A DNA stretch of 7,389 nucleotides from Thermoplasmata archaeon (GTDB lineage Archaea > Thermoplasmatota > Thermoplasmata > Thermoplasmatales > Aciduliprofundaceae): contig JAGGTO010000098.1 in assembly GCA_021163705.1 (NCBI GenBank), forward strand, positions 1 through 7,389. The letters are read 5' to 3'. This document shows, in pieces, positions 1 through 6,655 of this stretch (within the stretch, counting starts at the first letter, position 1; the number at the start of each line of letters is the position of its first letter). Below the pieces are notes generated by a model. It saw nothing but the letters and a program-made list of their open reading frames with translations, ran no database searches and had not been told where the DNA came from. The position numbers were made by a program, and so were the translations under genes.

Positions 1-8
1 AAAAAACC

Positions 9-23
9 AAATGATTTATATAT
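9..23 (+). promoter_or_regulatory. Archaeal BRE/TATA promoter of the FilR1-like regulator (leaderless)
   Basis: A TATA-like box TTTATATAT lies at 15-23, preceded by a purine-rich AAATGA that could serve as the BRE. Archaeal transcription usually starts about 22-27 bases downstream of the box centre, which falls almost exactly on the ATG at 45. No Shine-Dalgarno sequence precedes that ATG, so a leaderless mRNA is the natural reading. The core is nearly identical to the one upstream of the class II aldolase (AAATGTTTTATAT at 7169-7181). Start-site mapping has not been seen; this is inferred from spacing. Confidence 0.6.
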
Positions 24-44
24 CTAAACTCAGATTACATTTTG

Positions 45-797
45 ATGGGCGATCTTAGCGAATTATTCAAAATTTTATCTAATACCAAGAGACTCCAGAT
101 GCTTTTTATTTTAAAAGAGAGTAAAAAGCTTAGTGATATTGCTAAAGAGCTAAAAATGCCTTCTCCCGAGGTTGCAAGGAATCTCAAAATTCTACACAAT
201 GCAGATTTGGTAATAAAGGAGGAGGACAAATATAAAATCTCCAATTTTGCAAACCTGATTATTGAAAATTCTCTCTCTTTTCTTGAGTTTATATGGAAAT
301 ATAAGGACATCTTTGCTGATCATATACTCCCACTCCCAAAGGAGTTCATTTATCGACTGGGAGAGGTTGGTGAGCTTCAAATTATACGAGGTACAATTGA
401 TGGATTCAATCTCTCAATGCGCAGATTTGAAAAAACACAATATTACCATTTTGCTACTGCCGAAAAGATTTTAGAAGGTTTTGTTATGTCTTTTGTTGAG
501 TTATTGAAGAGAGGTGTAAATGTTAGGCTTGTAGTATCAACAAAAGCCATTGATGAGCTTTATAGGGTAAGTGAAGAGTATCCAGAGATCAAAAACTCAA
601 GATTGAGAGTTAGAGTTAGAGATGAGATCCCTGTCACAGTCTTAGTGGACGAGAACTCTGCAGAAATAAATATTCCTTTTGTGAATGGAAAAATGGATTA
701 TGGCATAACTTTTTACAGCGAGAATGAAAAATACAGAAAATTCGCTAAAGACCTCTTCTATTATCTGTGGTCAGATGCAAAGGAAATAAAAATTTAA
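45..797 (+). CDS. FilR1-like (DUF1724) winged-helix transcriptional regulator
   Basis: A 250-residue cytoplasmic DNA-binding protein. Residues 1-75 form an ArsR-like winged helix: the helix around DIAKELKMPSPEVARNLKIL (31-50) is the helix-turn-helix, and YKIS at 63-66 fits the wing. After a hydrophobic linker (70-90), residues 100-245 resemble the FilR1/DUF1724 domain of archaeal regulators, with a LGEVGE segment near 105-110 and the typical ending ITFYSENE...KDLFYYLW at 221-242. Family members are euryarchaeal regulators; the ligand is generally unknown. The ATG at 45 was chosen because it sits about 26 bases after the TATA centre; an in-frame TTG directly before it (42) is a less likely start. 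The gene converges with the RuBisCO-like operon, ending nine bases from it. That makes it a candidate regulator of the operon, but no binding site is proven. Domain assignment is fairly secure; the regulatory target is a guess. Confidence 0.85.
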   Translation: MGDLSELFKILSNTKRLQMLFILKESKKLSDIAKELKMPSPEVARNLKILHNADLVIKEEDKYKISNFANLIIENSLSFLEFIWKYKDIFADHILPLPKEFIYRLGEVGELQIIRGTIDGFNLSMRRFEKTQYYHFATAEKILEGFVMSFVELLKRGVNVRLVVSTKAIDELYRVSEEYPEIKNSRLRVRVRDEIPVTVLVDENSAEINIPFVNGKMDYGITFYSENEKYRKFAKDLFYYLWSDAKEIKI

Positions 798-806
798 AAA
801 AATAAA
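784..806 (-). terminator. Oligo-T terminator of the five-gene operon
   Basis: Read on the minus strand, the bases just after the permease stop codon contain three T-runs, of seven, five and three, broken only by A residues. Archaeal RNA polymerase typically stops at such U-rich tracts without needing a hairpin. Most of the tract lies inside the last codons and the stop of the convergent regulator, so the operon transcript should end antisense to that gene's 3' end. No comparable T-run is seen for the plus-strand regulator transcript in the first 100 bases after its stop. Confidence 0.5.
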
Positions 807-2390
807 TTATGAGAGATAAACCCATATTCCAAAGGCTGCAGTGAAGATCACTAATATCATAAATATTGCGAATAGCGTGTAAAACTGTATATTTATTTTT
901 CTAAGATCCTTCCCTGTGGCCCTTAAGGGAGCTCTGAGCTCAGACCATTCCTTCTCGGGGATATCTGGACTCTCATCTACCTTCATCATCTCTTTGAACT
1001 CATCAAACTCCAAGGGTTCTTCCATATTTTTTCTGCCTGCCAAGTAAAGTACTATTCCAAGAATTATTGGTATAACCCCTATTATTATTGAGATAATCTC
1101 TCCCAAAACCAGATCCACACCGAATGCATCTACTACCTGAAGGCCCAGGAAATAGGTGAGACCAACAGCAAGCATTATTGCAAATATCAGTCCTAAAACA
1201 GGAAGCCACGTGGGAACTTTGAAAGGTCTCTCAATATGAGGCTTCCTCTTCTTCAGAGATATTACAGAGAGGAGCAAGAGTACATTTATGGTTGTGCTTA
1301 TCATACAAGCGCCTGTTCCCAGAATCATAATAAGGTTAGGAAGCACTACCACCATAAGGACTATTGTCAGGAATATCAATGCATTTACAGGAGTTCTGAA
1401 TTTGGGATGCAGTTTTCCAAGCCATTTTGGCATCAATCCCGACCTTCCTGCAGAATAAAAAGAGCGAGCGTTCTCACTCAGTGCCGTATTTATGGATGAG
1501 GAGTGCATAGACAAAGCAGAGAAGGATATTAAACTCACCGCTATTGCTCCCAGACCTGCATATTCACTGGCTGCCGCAAGAGGTGCACCTACGGGAGTAC
1601 CCAAGATATCAAGTGGTGCAAGACCCAAGCCCAGGATTATCACCCATGCATTTATTAGAAATACCATAAGAGCAGATATTACCATACCTCTGGGAATTAT
1701 TGTTAGTGGGTATTTTACCTCTCCTGCCAGGGCTCCTCCATATTCAGTGCCTACAAACGCCCAGTATAGAACTCCCAGAGCTGCAATGAATACTATGGGT
1801 GTAACTCCTTCCTTCAAAAATGGCTGTTCTGTGTAGTTGGCAAGGTCAATGTGCGGGATTGCCATCATGCCCCATATAATCATTGGGATGAGGAATAGTA
1901 GTACAAATAGAACTTGAGAGCCTGCAAAAGCTCTTACACCTATGATGTTTATCACACATATAATTAGTATCAGTATTATGGCAATAGCGGGATCTGGAAG
2001 TATTTTCAGGGGAGGGATTAGATGCTTTATATAATAAGCGAAGGATAGAGCCTCACCCCCCTGACTTGTGGGAAGTGAGAAGATCATGAGTACGAGGGCA
2101 ATCATTAGAAGAAAATTCGCAAGCCTTTTAGGAAATCCATATTGAATATTGTAGATAGTTCCTCCCGTATAGGGAAATATGGTTGCCATCTCTGCCATAC
2201 TCAGCACAAAGGTAAGTGAGATGCCTAAAACTATGAGCAGTGCAAAGATGGAGGCAGGACCTAGAAGATAGGCAGCCATAGGTGCAAAAATCATTGTACC
2301 ATAGCCAATGGTTAGCCCCACATTTATAAGTACAAAAGATAGAAATCCTATCTTCCTTACAGTTTGAACTTTTTCTAGATTATCAACCAT
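807..2390 (-). CDS. APC-family amino acid permease with C-terminal extension
   Basis: A 527-residue integral membrane transporter of the amino acid/polyamine/organocation (APC) superfamily, expected to import an amino acid or amine using an ion gradient. The hydrophobic pattern gives twelve membrane segments, roughly 13-35, 42-64, 88-108, 134-154, 157-178, 196-215, 232-256, 278-300, 333-352, 354-376, 392-414 and 427-452. Family signatures visible are the glycine-rich first helix (GLTIGYGT, 25-32), FPYTGGTIYN (72-81), GEVKYPLTIIPRG (223-235) and ENARSFYSAGRSGLMPKWLG (306-325). About 50 charged residues follow helix 12 and end in a thirteenth helix (502-525), which the standard 12-helix LeuT fold does not need. 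The start ATG has GGGGTGA six bases upstream, inside the end of the kinase gene, so this is the last gene of the operon. Beside an aminotransferase it probably supplies the amino substrate; the specificity cannot be read from the sequence. Confidence 0.93.
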   Translation of the reverse strand: MVDNLEKVQTVRKIGFLSFVLINVGLTIGYGTMIFAPMAAYLLGPASIFALLIVLGISLTFVLSMAEMATIFPYTGGTIYNIQYGFPKRLANFLLMIALVLMIFSLPTSQGGEALSFAYYIKHLIPPLKILPDPAIAIILILIICVINIIGVRAFAGSQVLFVLLFLIPMIIWGMMAIPHIDLANYTEQPFLKEGVTPIVFIAALGVLYWAFVGTEYGGALAGEVKYPLTIIPRGMVISALMVFLINAWVIILGLGLAPLDILGTPVGAPLAAASEYAGLGAIAVSLISFSALSMHSSSINTALSENARSFYSAGRSGLMPKWLGKLHPKFRTPVNALIFLTIVLMVVVLPNLIMILGTGACMISTTINVLLLLSVISLKKRKPHIERPFKVPTWLPVLGLIFAIMLAVGLTYFLGLQVVDAFGVDLVLGEIISIIIGVIPIILGIVLYLAGRKNMEEPLEFDEFKEMMKVDESPDIPEKEWSELRAPLRATGKDLRKINIQFYTLFAIFMILVIFTAAFGIWVYLS

Positions 2391-2396
2391 TTTTAT

Positions 2397-2403
2397 TCAC
2401 CCC
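2397..2403 (-). promoter_or_regulatory. Ribosome binding site of the permease, overlapping the kinase stop
   Basis: On the minus strand GGGGTGA precedes the permease ATG by six bases. Its final TGA is the kinase stop codon, so ribosomes ending the kinase are placed directly on the next start. This fixes the ATG at 2390 as the permease start. Confidence 0.75.
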
Positions 2404-3902
2404 TTATTTTTATTTAATTTCTTGGCGAGCGGAGCATGTAACCGGTAGAGGCTTTTAAAAACTGGATAAAGTTCATCATATATTTCCCTATTCTTCTGAG
2501 GCATAAATACCTTCTTTATGGGCACATAGCTTTTGATTTCTTCAAAGTTTTTATAAACTCCGAGGGCAACAGCAGCAATCAATCCTGCACCCCTTGATGT
2601 TGCCTCCTGAGGCCTCTCTATTTGATTTATCTTCTTACCTGTTACATCTGAAAATATCTGACACCATACATCACTGTTTGCTCCCCCTCCGATAATATTT
2701 ATCTCTCTAACACTTCCAATTAATTTTTGTAGCCCCTCAAGCATCCATCTTACATGATAGGCCACACCCTCCATTACCGCTCTTAATAAATCCTCTTTTC
2801 GATGCTCCAAGCTGAGATTGAAGAATCCACCCCTTATAGTGGAATCATTGAGAGGAGATCTCTCTCCAAACATCCAGGGCAAGAATATAAGTTTTCTCGA
2901 GCCTGGAGGGGCCTTAGCTGCGATCTCATCCATTTGCCTGTAATCGTAGTGTTCGAATACATTTTCTTGGAACCATTTGTACGCTTCTCCTGCAACCTCC
3001 TGCTCTCCTACAATATTATACTTTTCAGGATCTGCTGAGAGTATGGAGCCCATATAGTATTTGATAGAAGTTATTCTCTTTTTAACAGGACTCACAAGCC
3101 AGCCACTGGTGCCTACATAGAGATGCACATCTCCAATACCTACTGCACCTGAACCAACTGTTGCGGATCCAACATCTCCTGCACCATTTACCACCGGAAT
3201 TCCCTCACTCAAGTTCATCTCTCTAGCAGCTTCTTTGGTCAGATAACCAACTATGTCTATAGATTTTTTAACATGAGGAAGTCTATCTTTAGAGAGACCC
3301 ATCCACTCTAAAATTACGGGGGACCAATCCATTTTACCTGGTCGAGAGTCAAACATCCAGGATGTAGATGCGCAGTCTCTCGAAGTTATGAAATTACCGG
3401 TAGTTTTGTAAACTAAATAATCTTTGCAATCCAAGAATTTATAAGTCTCTCTCCATATGTCCTCTCTATGTTTCTTTATCCATAGGATTTTTGATAAAAT
3501 ATCCTTGGGACCTGGCAACCCTCCAGTTATCTGAAAGATTCTGAGCTCTCTTACAGGATTGAGAAAATCTTCTAAAACATCAGCAGCCCGAGAATCCAGC
3601 CAAATCATAGTATTCATCAATGGCTCTCCGTTTTTATCAACAGGTAAAGTTCCGGACATTTGGGCAGAGAAGGTTATTGCCCCAATTTCCTTCTCTGAGA
3701 CTTTTGTCTCCTCTATTAACCTATTTGTGGATTCTACAATTGCGTTCCACCATACCTTTGGATCTTGCTCCGCCCAGTTTGGTTTGGGATATATAACCTC
3801 ATATCCCTTAAAAAAAGAAGAAAGAATATTACCTCTCAAATCAAGCAAAGAGGCTTTATTGCCCCTTGTTCCTAAATCATGAGCAATTATGTATTTCTTC
3901 AC
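2397..3902 (-). CDS. FGGY-family carbohydrate kinase (xylulokinase-like)
   Basis: A 501-residue cytoplasmic ATP-dependent kinase of the FGGY family, which phosphorylates sugars, ketoses or polyols. The actin-like fold is clear: N-terminal phosphate loop DLGTRGNK (9-16), substrate-side SAQMSG (79-84) and WLDSRA (101-106), catalytic-base region NGAGDVGSATVG with D243 as the expected base, GTSG (264-267), GERSPLND (346-353) and the C-terminal adenine-site GGGANSDVW (405-413). The overall pattern is closest to xylulokinases (EQDPKVWW at 45-52), but SAQMSG has Ser where E. coli XylB has the sugar-contacting His of GQMHG, so D-xylulose may not be the substrate. The start is taken as the GTG at 3902, which has GGGTGA five bases upstream. 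A GTG at 3911 would add three residues and overlap the aminotransferase stop by four bases, but has no proper ribosome binding site. In this operon it probably activates the intermediate used by the RuBisCO-like protein and the aldolase. Confidence 0.92.
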   Translation of the reverse strand: MKKYIIAHDLGTRGNKASLLDLRGNILSSFFKGYEVIYPKPNWAEQDPKVWWNAIVESTNRLIEETKVSEKEIGAITFSAQMSGTLPVDKNGEPLMNTMIWLDSRAADVLEDFLNPVRELRIFQITGGLPGPKDILSKILWIKKHREDIWRETYKFLDCKDYLVYKTTGNFITSRDCASTSWMFDSRPGKMDWSPVILEWMGLSKDRLPHVKKSIDIVGYLTKEAAREMNLSEGIPVVNGAGDVGSATVGSGAVGIGDVHLYVGTSGWLVSPVKKRITSIKYYMGSILSADPEKYNIVGEQEVAGEAYKWFQENVFEHYDYRQMDEIAAKAPPGSRKLIFLPWMFGERSPLNDSTIRGGFFNLSLEHRKEDLLRAVMEGVAYHVRWMLEGLQKLIGSVREINIIGGGANSDVWCQIFSDVTGKKINQIERPQEATSRGAGLIAAVALGVYKNFEEIKSYVPIKKVFMPQKNREIYDELYPVFKSLYRLHAPLAKKLNKNKG

Positions 3903-3907
3903 GAAGT

Positions 3908-3913
3908 TCACCC
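3908..3913 (-). promoter_or_regulatory. Ribosome binding site deciding the kinase start at GTG 3902
   Basis: On the minus strand GGGTGA ends in the aminotransferase stop codon TGA (3908-3910) and lies five bases before the GTG at 3902. The alternative GTG at 3911 sits inside this motif and so cannot use it. The same spacing (4-6 bases) is seen for every other gene of the operon, which supports the shorter start. Confidence 0.65.
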
Positions 3914-5305
3914 TTTGCTATAAGGTATCTCAAATTCATCAGAAACCTCTTTTATCACCTCTTCGAGTATATCCAAACCTCTTTCTGCATCTTCCTTAGA
4001 GATAATGAGCGGTGGTTTGATTGGTATCACATTTCTTCTAATGTCCCCTTTCCTTGTTATGAATGGGGCCTCTGCATCAATTATTAATCCTCTTTCTATG
4101 CATCTTTCTACAATCTCCTCTGTCTCATCTGTAGCAGGATGTTTTGTTTTTCTGTCTTCGACAAACTCAACACCTATGAAAAGTCCTTCACCTCTGACAT
4201 CTCCAATGAGCTCATATTTCTCCTGCATTTCACGCAGTCTCTTGAAGAAGAAAGCTCCCATCTCCTTTGCTCTCTGAGGAAGGTTGAGCTTCTCCACAAG
4301 ATGCAAAAACATTAATCCAGCAGCAAAGGATACGGGATTTGCACTAAATGTAGAGTGTTGCTCTGCTGGAGTAAACATCTCCAAATCCTCTCTAGCAAGT
4401 GTTGCACCTATTGGGAATCCCCCACCGAGAGATTTTGTGAGGCTCATAATATCCGGGATGGTTTCATAATATTCTGCGGCAAACATAGTTCCTATTCTTC
4501 CAAGTGCAGTCTGTGCCTCATCGAAGATTAAGAAGACATCGTTATCGTTGCACATCTTTCTTAACTCTTTTATATATCTTTTAGGTGCAGGAATATTTCC
4601 TCCAGCTCCTTGAAACGGCTCTATTATTACACTATTAACCGATGCATTAACACCGTAGTTAATTGTTTTTTCCATTATATTTAGGCATTCAAGGTTACAT
4701 TCTTTGGGACTTTCGTAGCCAAATGGGCAGCGGTAGCAGTAAGGATATGGAACTTTTACGAATCTATCCAGAGCAAAGTGATGGAATCTCGTGATGAACG
4801 GTATATGATGTGAAGCAGCATATGTGGCGAGTGTGGTGCCGTGATATCCACCCCAGGTGGTAACAAATATGTAATCTTTGGGTTTGTTGACCATCGCTAT
4901 CTTCATTGCAATTTCATTGGCAATGGAACCCCCTTGTGTGCTTAGAGCCACCTTTTTAAGATTTCCAGGGGCGATATCTGTAAGCTTTTTAATAAGTTTC
5001 AATCTGGATATGGTTGGATACTGGTTTCTTATATGATTGAGAATGGATGCTTGGTATGCAGCTGCATAAACTACATCTGGATGGCTCCATCCTAGGCTCA
5101 ATGTCCAAGCTTGTGAGGTAAAATCCAAATATTTTTTTCCTTTAGTATCCCAGATATAGGGAGTTCCAGGTTCAGCATGATGCATTGTGATGCTCTTTGT
5201 GGGTAAGAGCATCCTTTTCTTTGCCTCTTTAATCTCCTCCTCACTGATCTCTGTAAGCATACTCTTTATTTCATCCTCTGTGAACATCTCTGGTTTGAGT
5301 TCCAT
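3908..5305 (-). CDS. Class III PLP-dependent aminotransferase with Cys-rich insert
   Basis: A 465-residue fold-type I, class III PLP enzyme, usually transferring an amino group from an omega-amino or alpha-amino compound to a keto acid. Visible motifs are the phosphate-binding GGS (125-127), WGGYHGTT (151-158) with the PLP-stacking aromatic Y154, EPFQGAGG (229-236), FDEAQTALGRIGTMFA (261-276) with cofactor-contacting D262 and Q265, TKSLGGGFPIGA with Schiff-base lysine K291, STFSANP (318-324) and RGEGLFIGVE (371-380). DEAQT...GTMFA recalls 2,2-dialkylglycine decarboxylase and the archaeal GABA/ornithine aminotransferase and racemase group, so decarboxylating transamination, racemisation or phospho-lyase activity are alternatives. 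An insert with four cysteines (C190, C193, C203, C207) also occurs in archaeal relatives. The ATG at 5305 was chosen for its GAGGTGA five bases upstream; GTG at 5314 lies within that motif. The neighbouring permease suggests an imported amine or amino acid substrate. Confidence 0.93.
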   Translation of the reverse strand: MELKPEMFTEDEIKSMLTEISEEEIKEAKKRMLLPTKSITMHHAEPGTPYIWDTKGKKYLDFTSQAWTLSLGWSHPDVVYAAAYQASILNHIRNQYPTISRLKLIKKLTDIAPGNLKKVALSTQGGSIANEIAMKIAMVNKPKDYIFVTTWGGYHGTTLATYAASHHIPFITRFHHFALDRFVKVPYPYCYRCPFGYESPKECNLECLNIMEKTINYGVNASVNSVIIEPFQGAGGNIPAPKRYIKELRKMCNDNDVFLIFDEAQTALGRIGTMFAAEYYETIPDIMSLTKSLGGGFPIGATLAREDLEMFTPAEQHSTFSANPVSFAAGLMFLHLVEKLNLPQRAKEMGAFFFKRLREMQEKYELIGDVRGEGLFIGVEFVEDRKTKHPATDETEEIVERCIERGLIIDAEAPFITRKGDIRRNVIPIKPPLIISKEDAERGLDILEEVIKEVSDEFEIPYSKG

Positions 5306-5310
5306 TTCTC

Positions 5311-5317
5311 TCACCTC
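5311..5317 (-). promoter_or_regulatory. Ribosome binding site deciding the aminotransferase start at ATG 5305
   Basis: GAGGTGA on the minus strand lies five bases before the ATG at 5305 and overlaps the RuBisCO-like gene's stop codon (5316-5318). An in-frame GTG at 5314 is part of this motif, so the longer 468-residue reading is disfavoured. Confidence 0.75.
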
Positions 5318-6653
5318 AGAACTTCCATGTCTCCAGTGCCGTGAGCAACTCTTTCACATTATTCTCCTTAGCATACTTTCTGAGTTCTCTTACAGAAGTG
5401 ATGCCCTCTTTCAGGACTATATCGATCGCCTGTCTGAATGCTATTGCTCCTGCTTCCGGACCCATGGGATGTGCGTGTATCCCTCCACCAGCACCTATTA
5501 TTATATCCTTGCCAGCACCTGCTATCAGAGAAGGAACTAAGCTTGGATACACTCCGCCACTGGCCATAGGGAACACAGGCTTTATATGATAGAAAGGATA
5601 CCTAAGGACATCTATAATCGGCCAGCCTTTATCTTCTAAGAACTGAACTTTTCCACCTGGAGCACCCACTAGTACTATATCAGCTCCCAGAAGTCTTGGA
5701 AACTTTCCTAAAACCAGAGAAGCATTTATTCCGTATTCGTGGCTTGCTATATAGACACCTGCAACATCAGAATGTGCAAGAATTGGCACATTAACACTGG
5801 GGTCTTCTGCAATCTTTCTCAAAACAGACCATCCAGCAGCGATATAATTTACAAGAAGGCAGTTTGCACCATGCTCCAGGGCAGTATCGATGTTCTCAAA
5901 TATTCTAGGAATATCGTCGGTAACTTCTACGGCATAGAGAGTCTTCTCACCTGTCTCTTCATAGGCCTTATCTATGGCTTCCATAAATAGTGTTACTCTT
6001 TCCTCTATGGGGTTAAACGGTCTGTTAAATAGAAGTTCATCATCTTTTATTATATCTACACCTCCCTTTGCCACCTCGTAGGCGTACTTTGCACCGAGTT
6101 TGGCAGGGCCATAGACACAGGGCTTAATCATGTTGTTCAGAAGAGGTCTATCATAAACTCCCAGAACATCCCTTATTCCCGGAATTCCGAACTTCGGACC
6201 CTTGAAACCCTCTACATATTTCTTTGGAAATCTCACATCCAGCAATCTTACTTTTCCAAATCCAGCAGATATATTTCCTATTACTGTAGTAAACAATCCC
6301 GCAATCTGCTCCCCTATGTTATCCTCTGGGAAGGCAATCTGCACAAAGTAGTTTCTCCATTCAGTGTCTGGAGGAAGCATTATGCTGTAGTCTGGGTATT
6401 CGTACACCCCAATAACTTTTCCCACATGTGCTTTTCTAACCTCCGGAGTTTCTCCAGGCACAGGGGTCCATGTTCCTGTACTCTGCTCAATAGCTAACAA
6501 CTGTGTAACCTTATAGGCACTGAAATCTGCAGGGAAAGACATGAGGTATGTTGCTATGATATATTCATCTGGATTCACACCTTCTGCTAAAGCTACGGGA
6601 TTCGCTTCGGGATCTTCAAATTTTTGCAAATTTAGTTTTTTCAACTCAGGCAT
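5316..6653 (-). CDS. RuBisCO-like protein (form IV), not expected to fix CO2
   Basis: A 445-residue homologue of the RuBisCO large subunit: N-terminal alpha/beta domain (about 30-140), then the TIM barrel. Equivalents of spinach residues are E60=E56 in IEQSTGTW, T65=T61, N123=N127, K175=K177 in MIKPC, carbamate K201=K203 with metal ligands D205 and E206 in IIKDDE, H294=H294, loop-6 K334=K335, S379=S365 and the phosphate loop GAGGG (387-391). Three catalytic or phosphate-binding positions differ: K177 is C179, R295 is S295, and H327 is a hydrophobic residue (L328). The motif GGGIHAHPMG (389-398) also looks like RuBisCO-like proteins, not true RuBisCO. Activation of a metal-bound enediolate is thus preserved, while carboxylation machinery is not. 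Known relatives act as methionine-salvage enolase, a methylthioribulose phosphate isomerase, and decarboxylase or transcarboxylase in D-apionate use; none fits this neighbourhood well. Metal-dependent enolisation, isomerisation or decarboxylation of a phosphorylated sugar or sugar acid is inferred. Automatic naming as rbcL would mislead. Confidence 0.93.
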   Translation of the reverse strand: MPELKKLNLQKFEDPEANPVALAEGVNPDEYIIATYLMSFPADFSAYKVTQLLAIEQSTGTWTPVPGETPEVRKAHVGKVIGVYEYPDYSIMLPPDTEWRNYFVQIAFPEDNIGEQIAGLFTTVIGNISAGFGKVRLLDVRFPKKYVEGFKGPKFGIPGIRDVLGVYDRPLLNNMIKPCVYGPAKLGAKYAYEVAKGGVDIIKDDELLFNRPFNPIEERVTLFMEAIDKAYEETGEKTLYAVEVTDDIPRIFENIDTALEHGANCLLVNYIAAGWSVLRKIAEDPSVNVPILAHSDVAGVYIASHEYGINASLVLGKFPRLLGADIVLVGAPGGKVQFLEDKGWPIIDVLRYPFYHIKPVFPMASGGVYPSLVPSLIAGAGKDIIIGAGGGIHAHPMGPEAGAIAFRQAIDIVLKEGITSVRELRKYAKENNVKELLTALETWKF

Positions 6654-6655
6654 TT

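Noticed and set aside
599..626. Short tandem GAGTTA-like repeat in the regulator
   Set aside because: It encodes alternating Arg-Val/Leu in a beta strand (RLRVRVRDE) of the conserved domain, so it is explained by coding.
1492..1836. Plus-strand open frame of about 114 codons
   Set aside because: It lies entirely antisense to the well-supported permease gene, has no ribosome binding site or promoter, and its translation resembles no family.
5187..5540. Plus-strand open frame spanning the aminotransferase/RuBisCO-like junction
   Set aside because: Antisense to two conserved genes, with no start signals; its hydrophobic translation is a by-product of the reverse strand composition.
5316..6653. 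True (form I-III) RuBisCO large subunit fixing CO2
   Set aside because: Lys177, Arg295 and His327 equivalents are replaced, and there are no AMP phosphorylase or ribose-1,5-bisphosphate isomerase genes nearby as in the archaeal form III pathway.
2397..6653. D-apionate pathway that uses RuBisCO-like decarboxylase or transcarboxylase
   Set aside because: The partners expected there are a DUF1537-type kinase and apionate-forming enzymes; here there are an FGGY kinase, an aminotransferase and an SCP2 protein. Shared chemistry remains possible, shared pathway is not supported.
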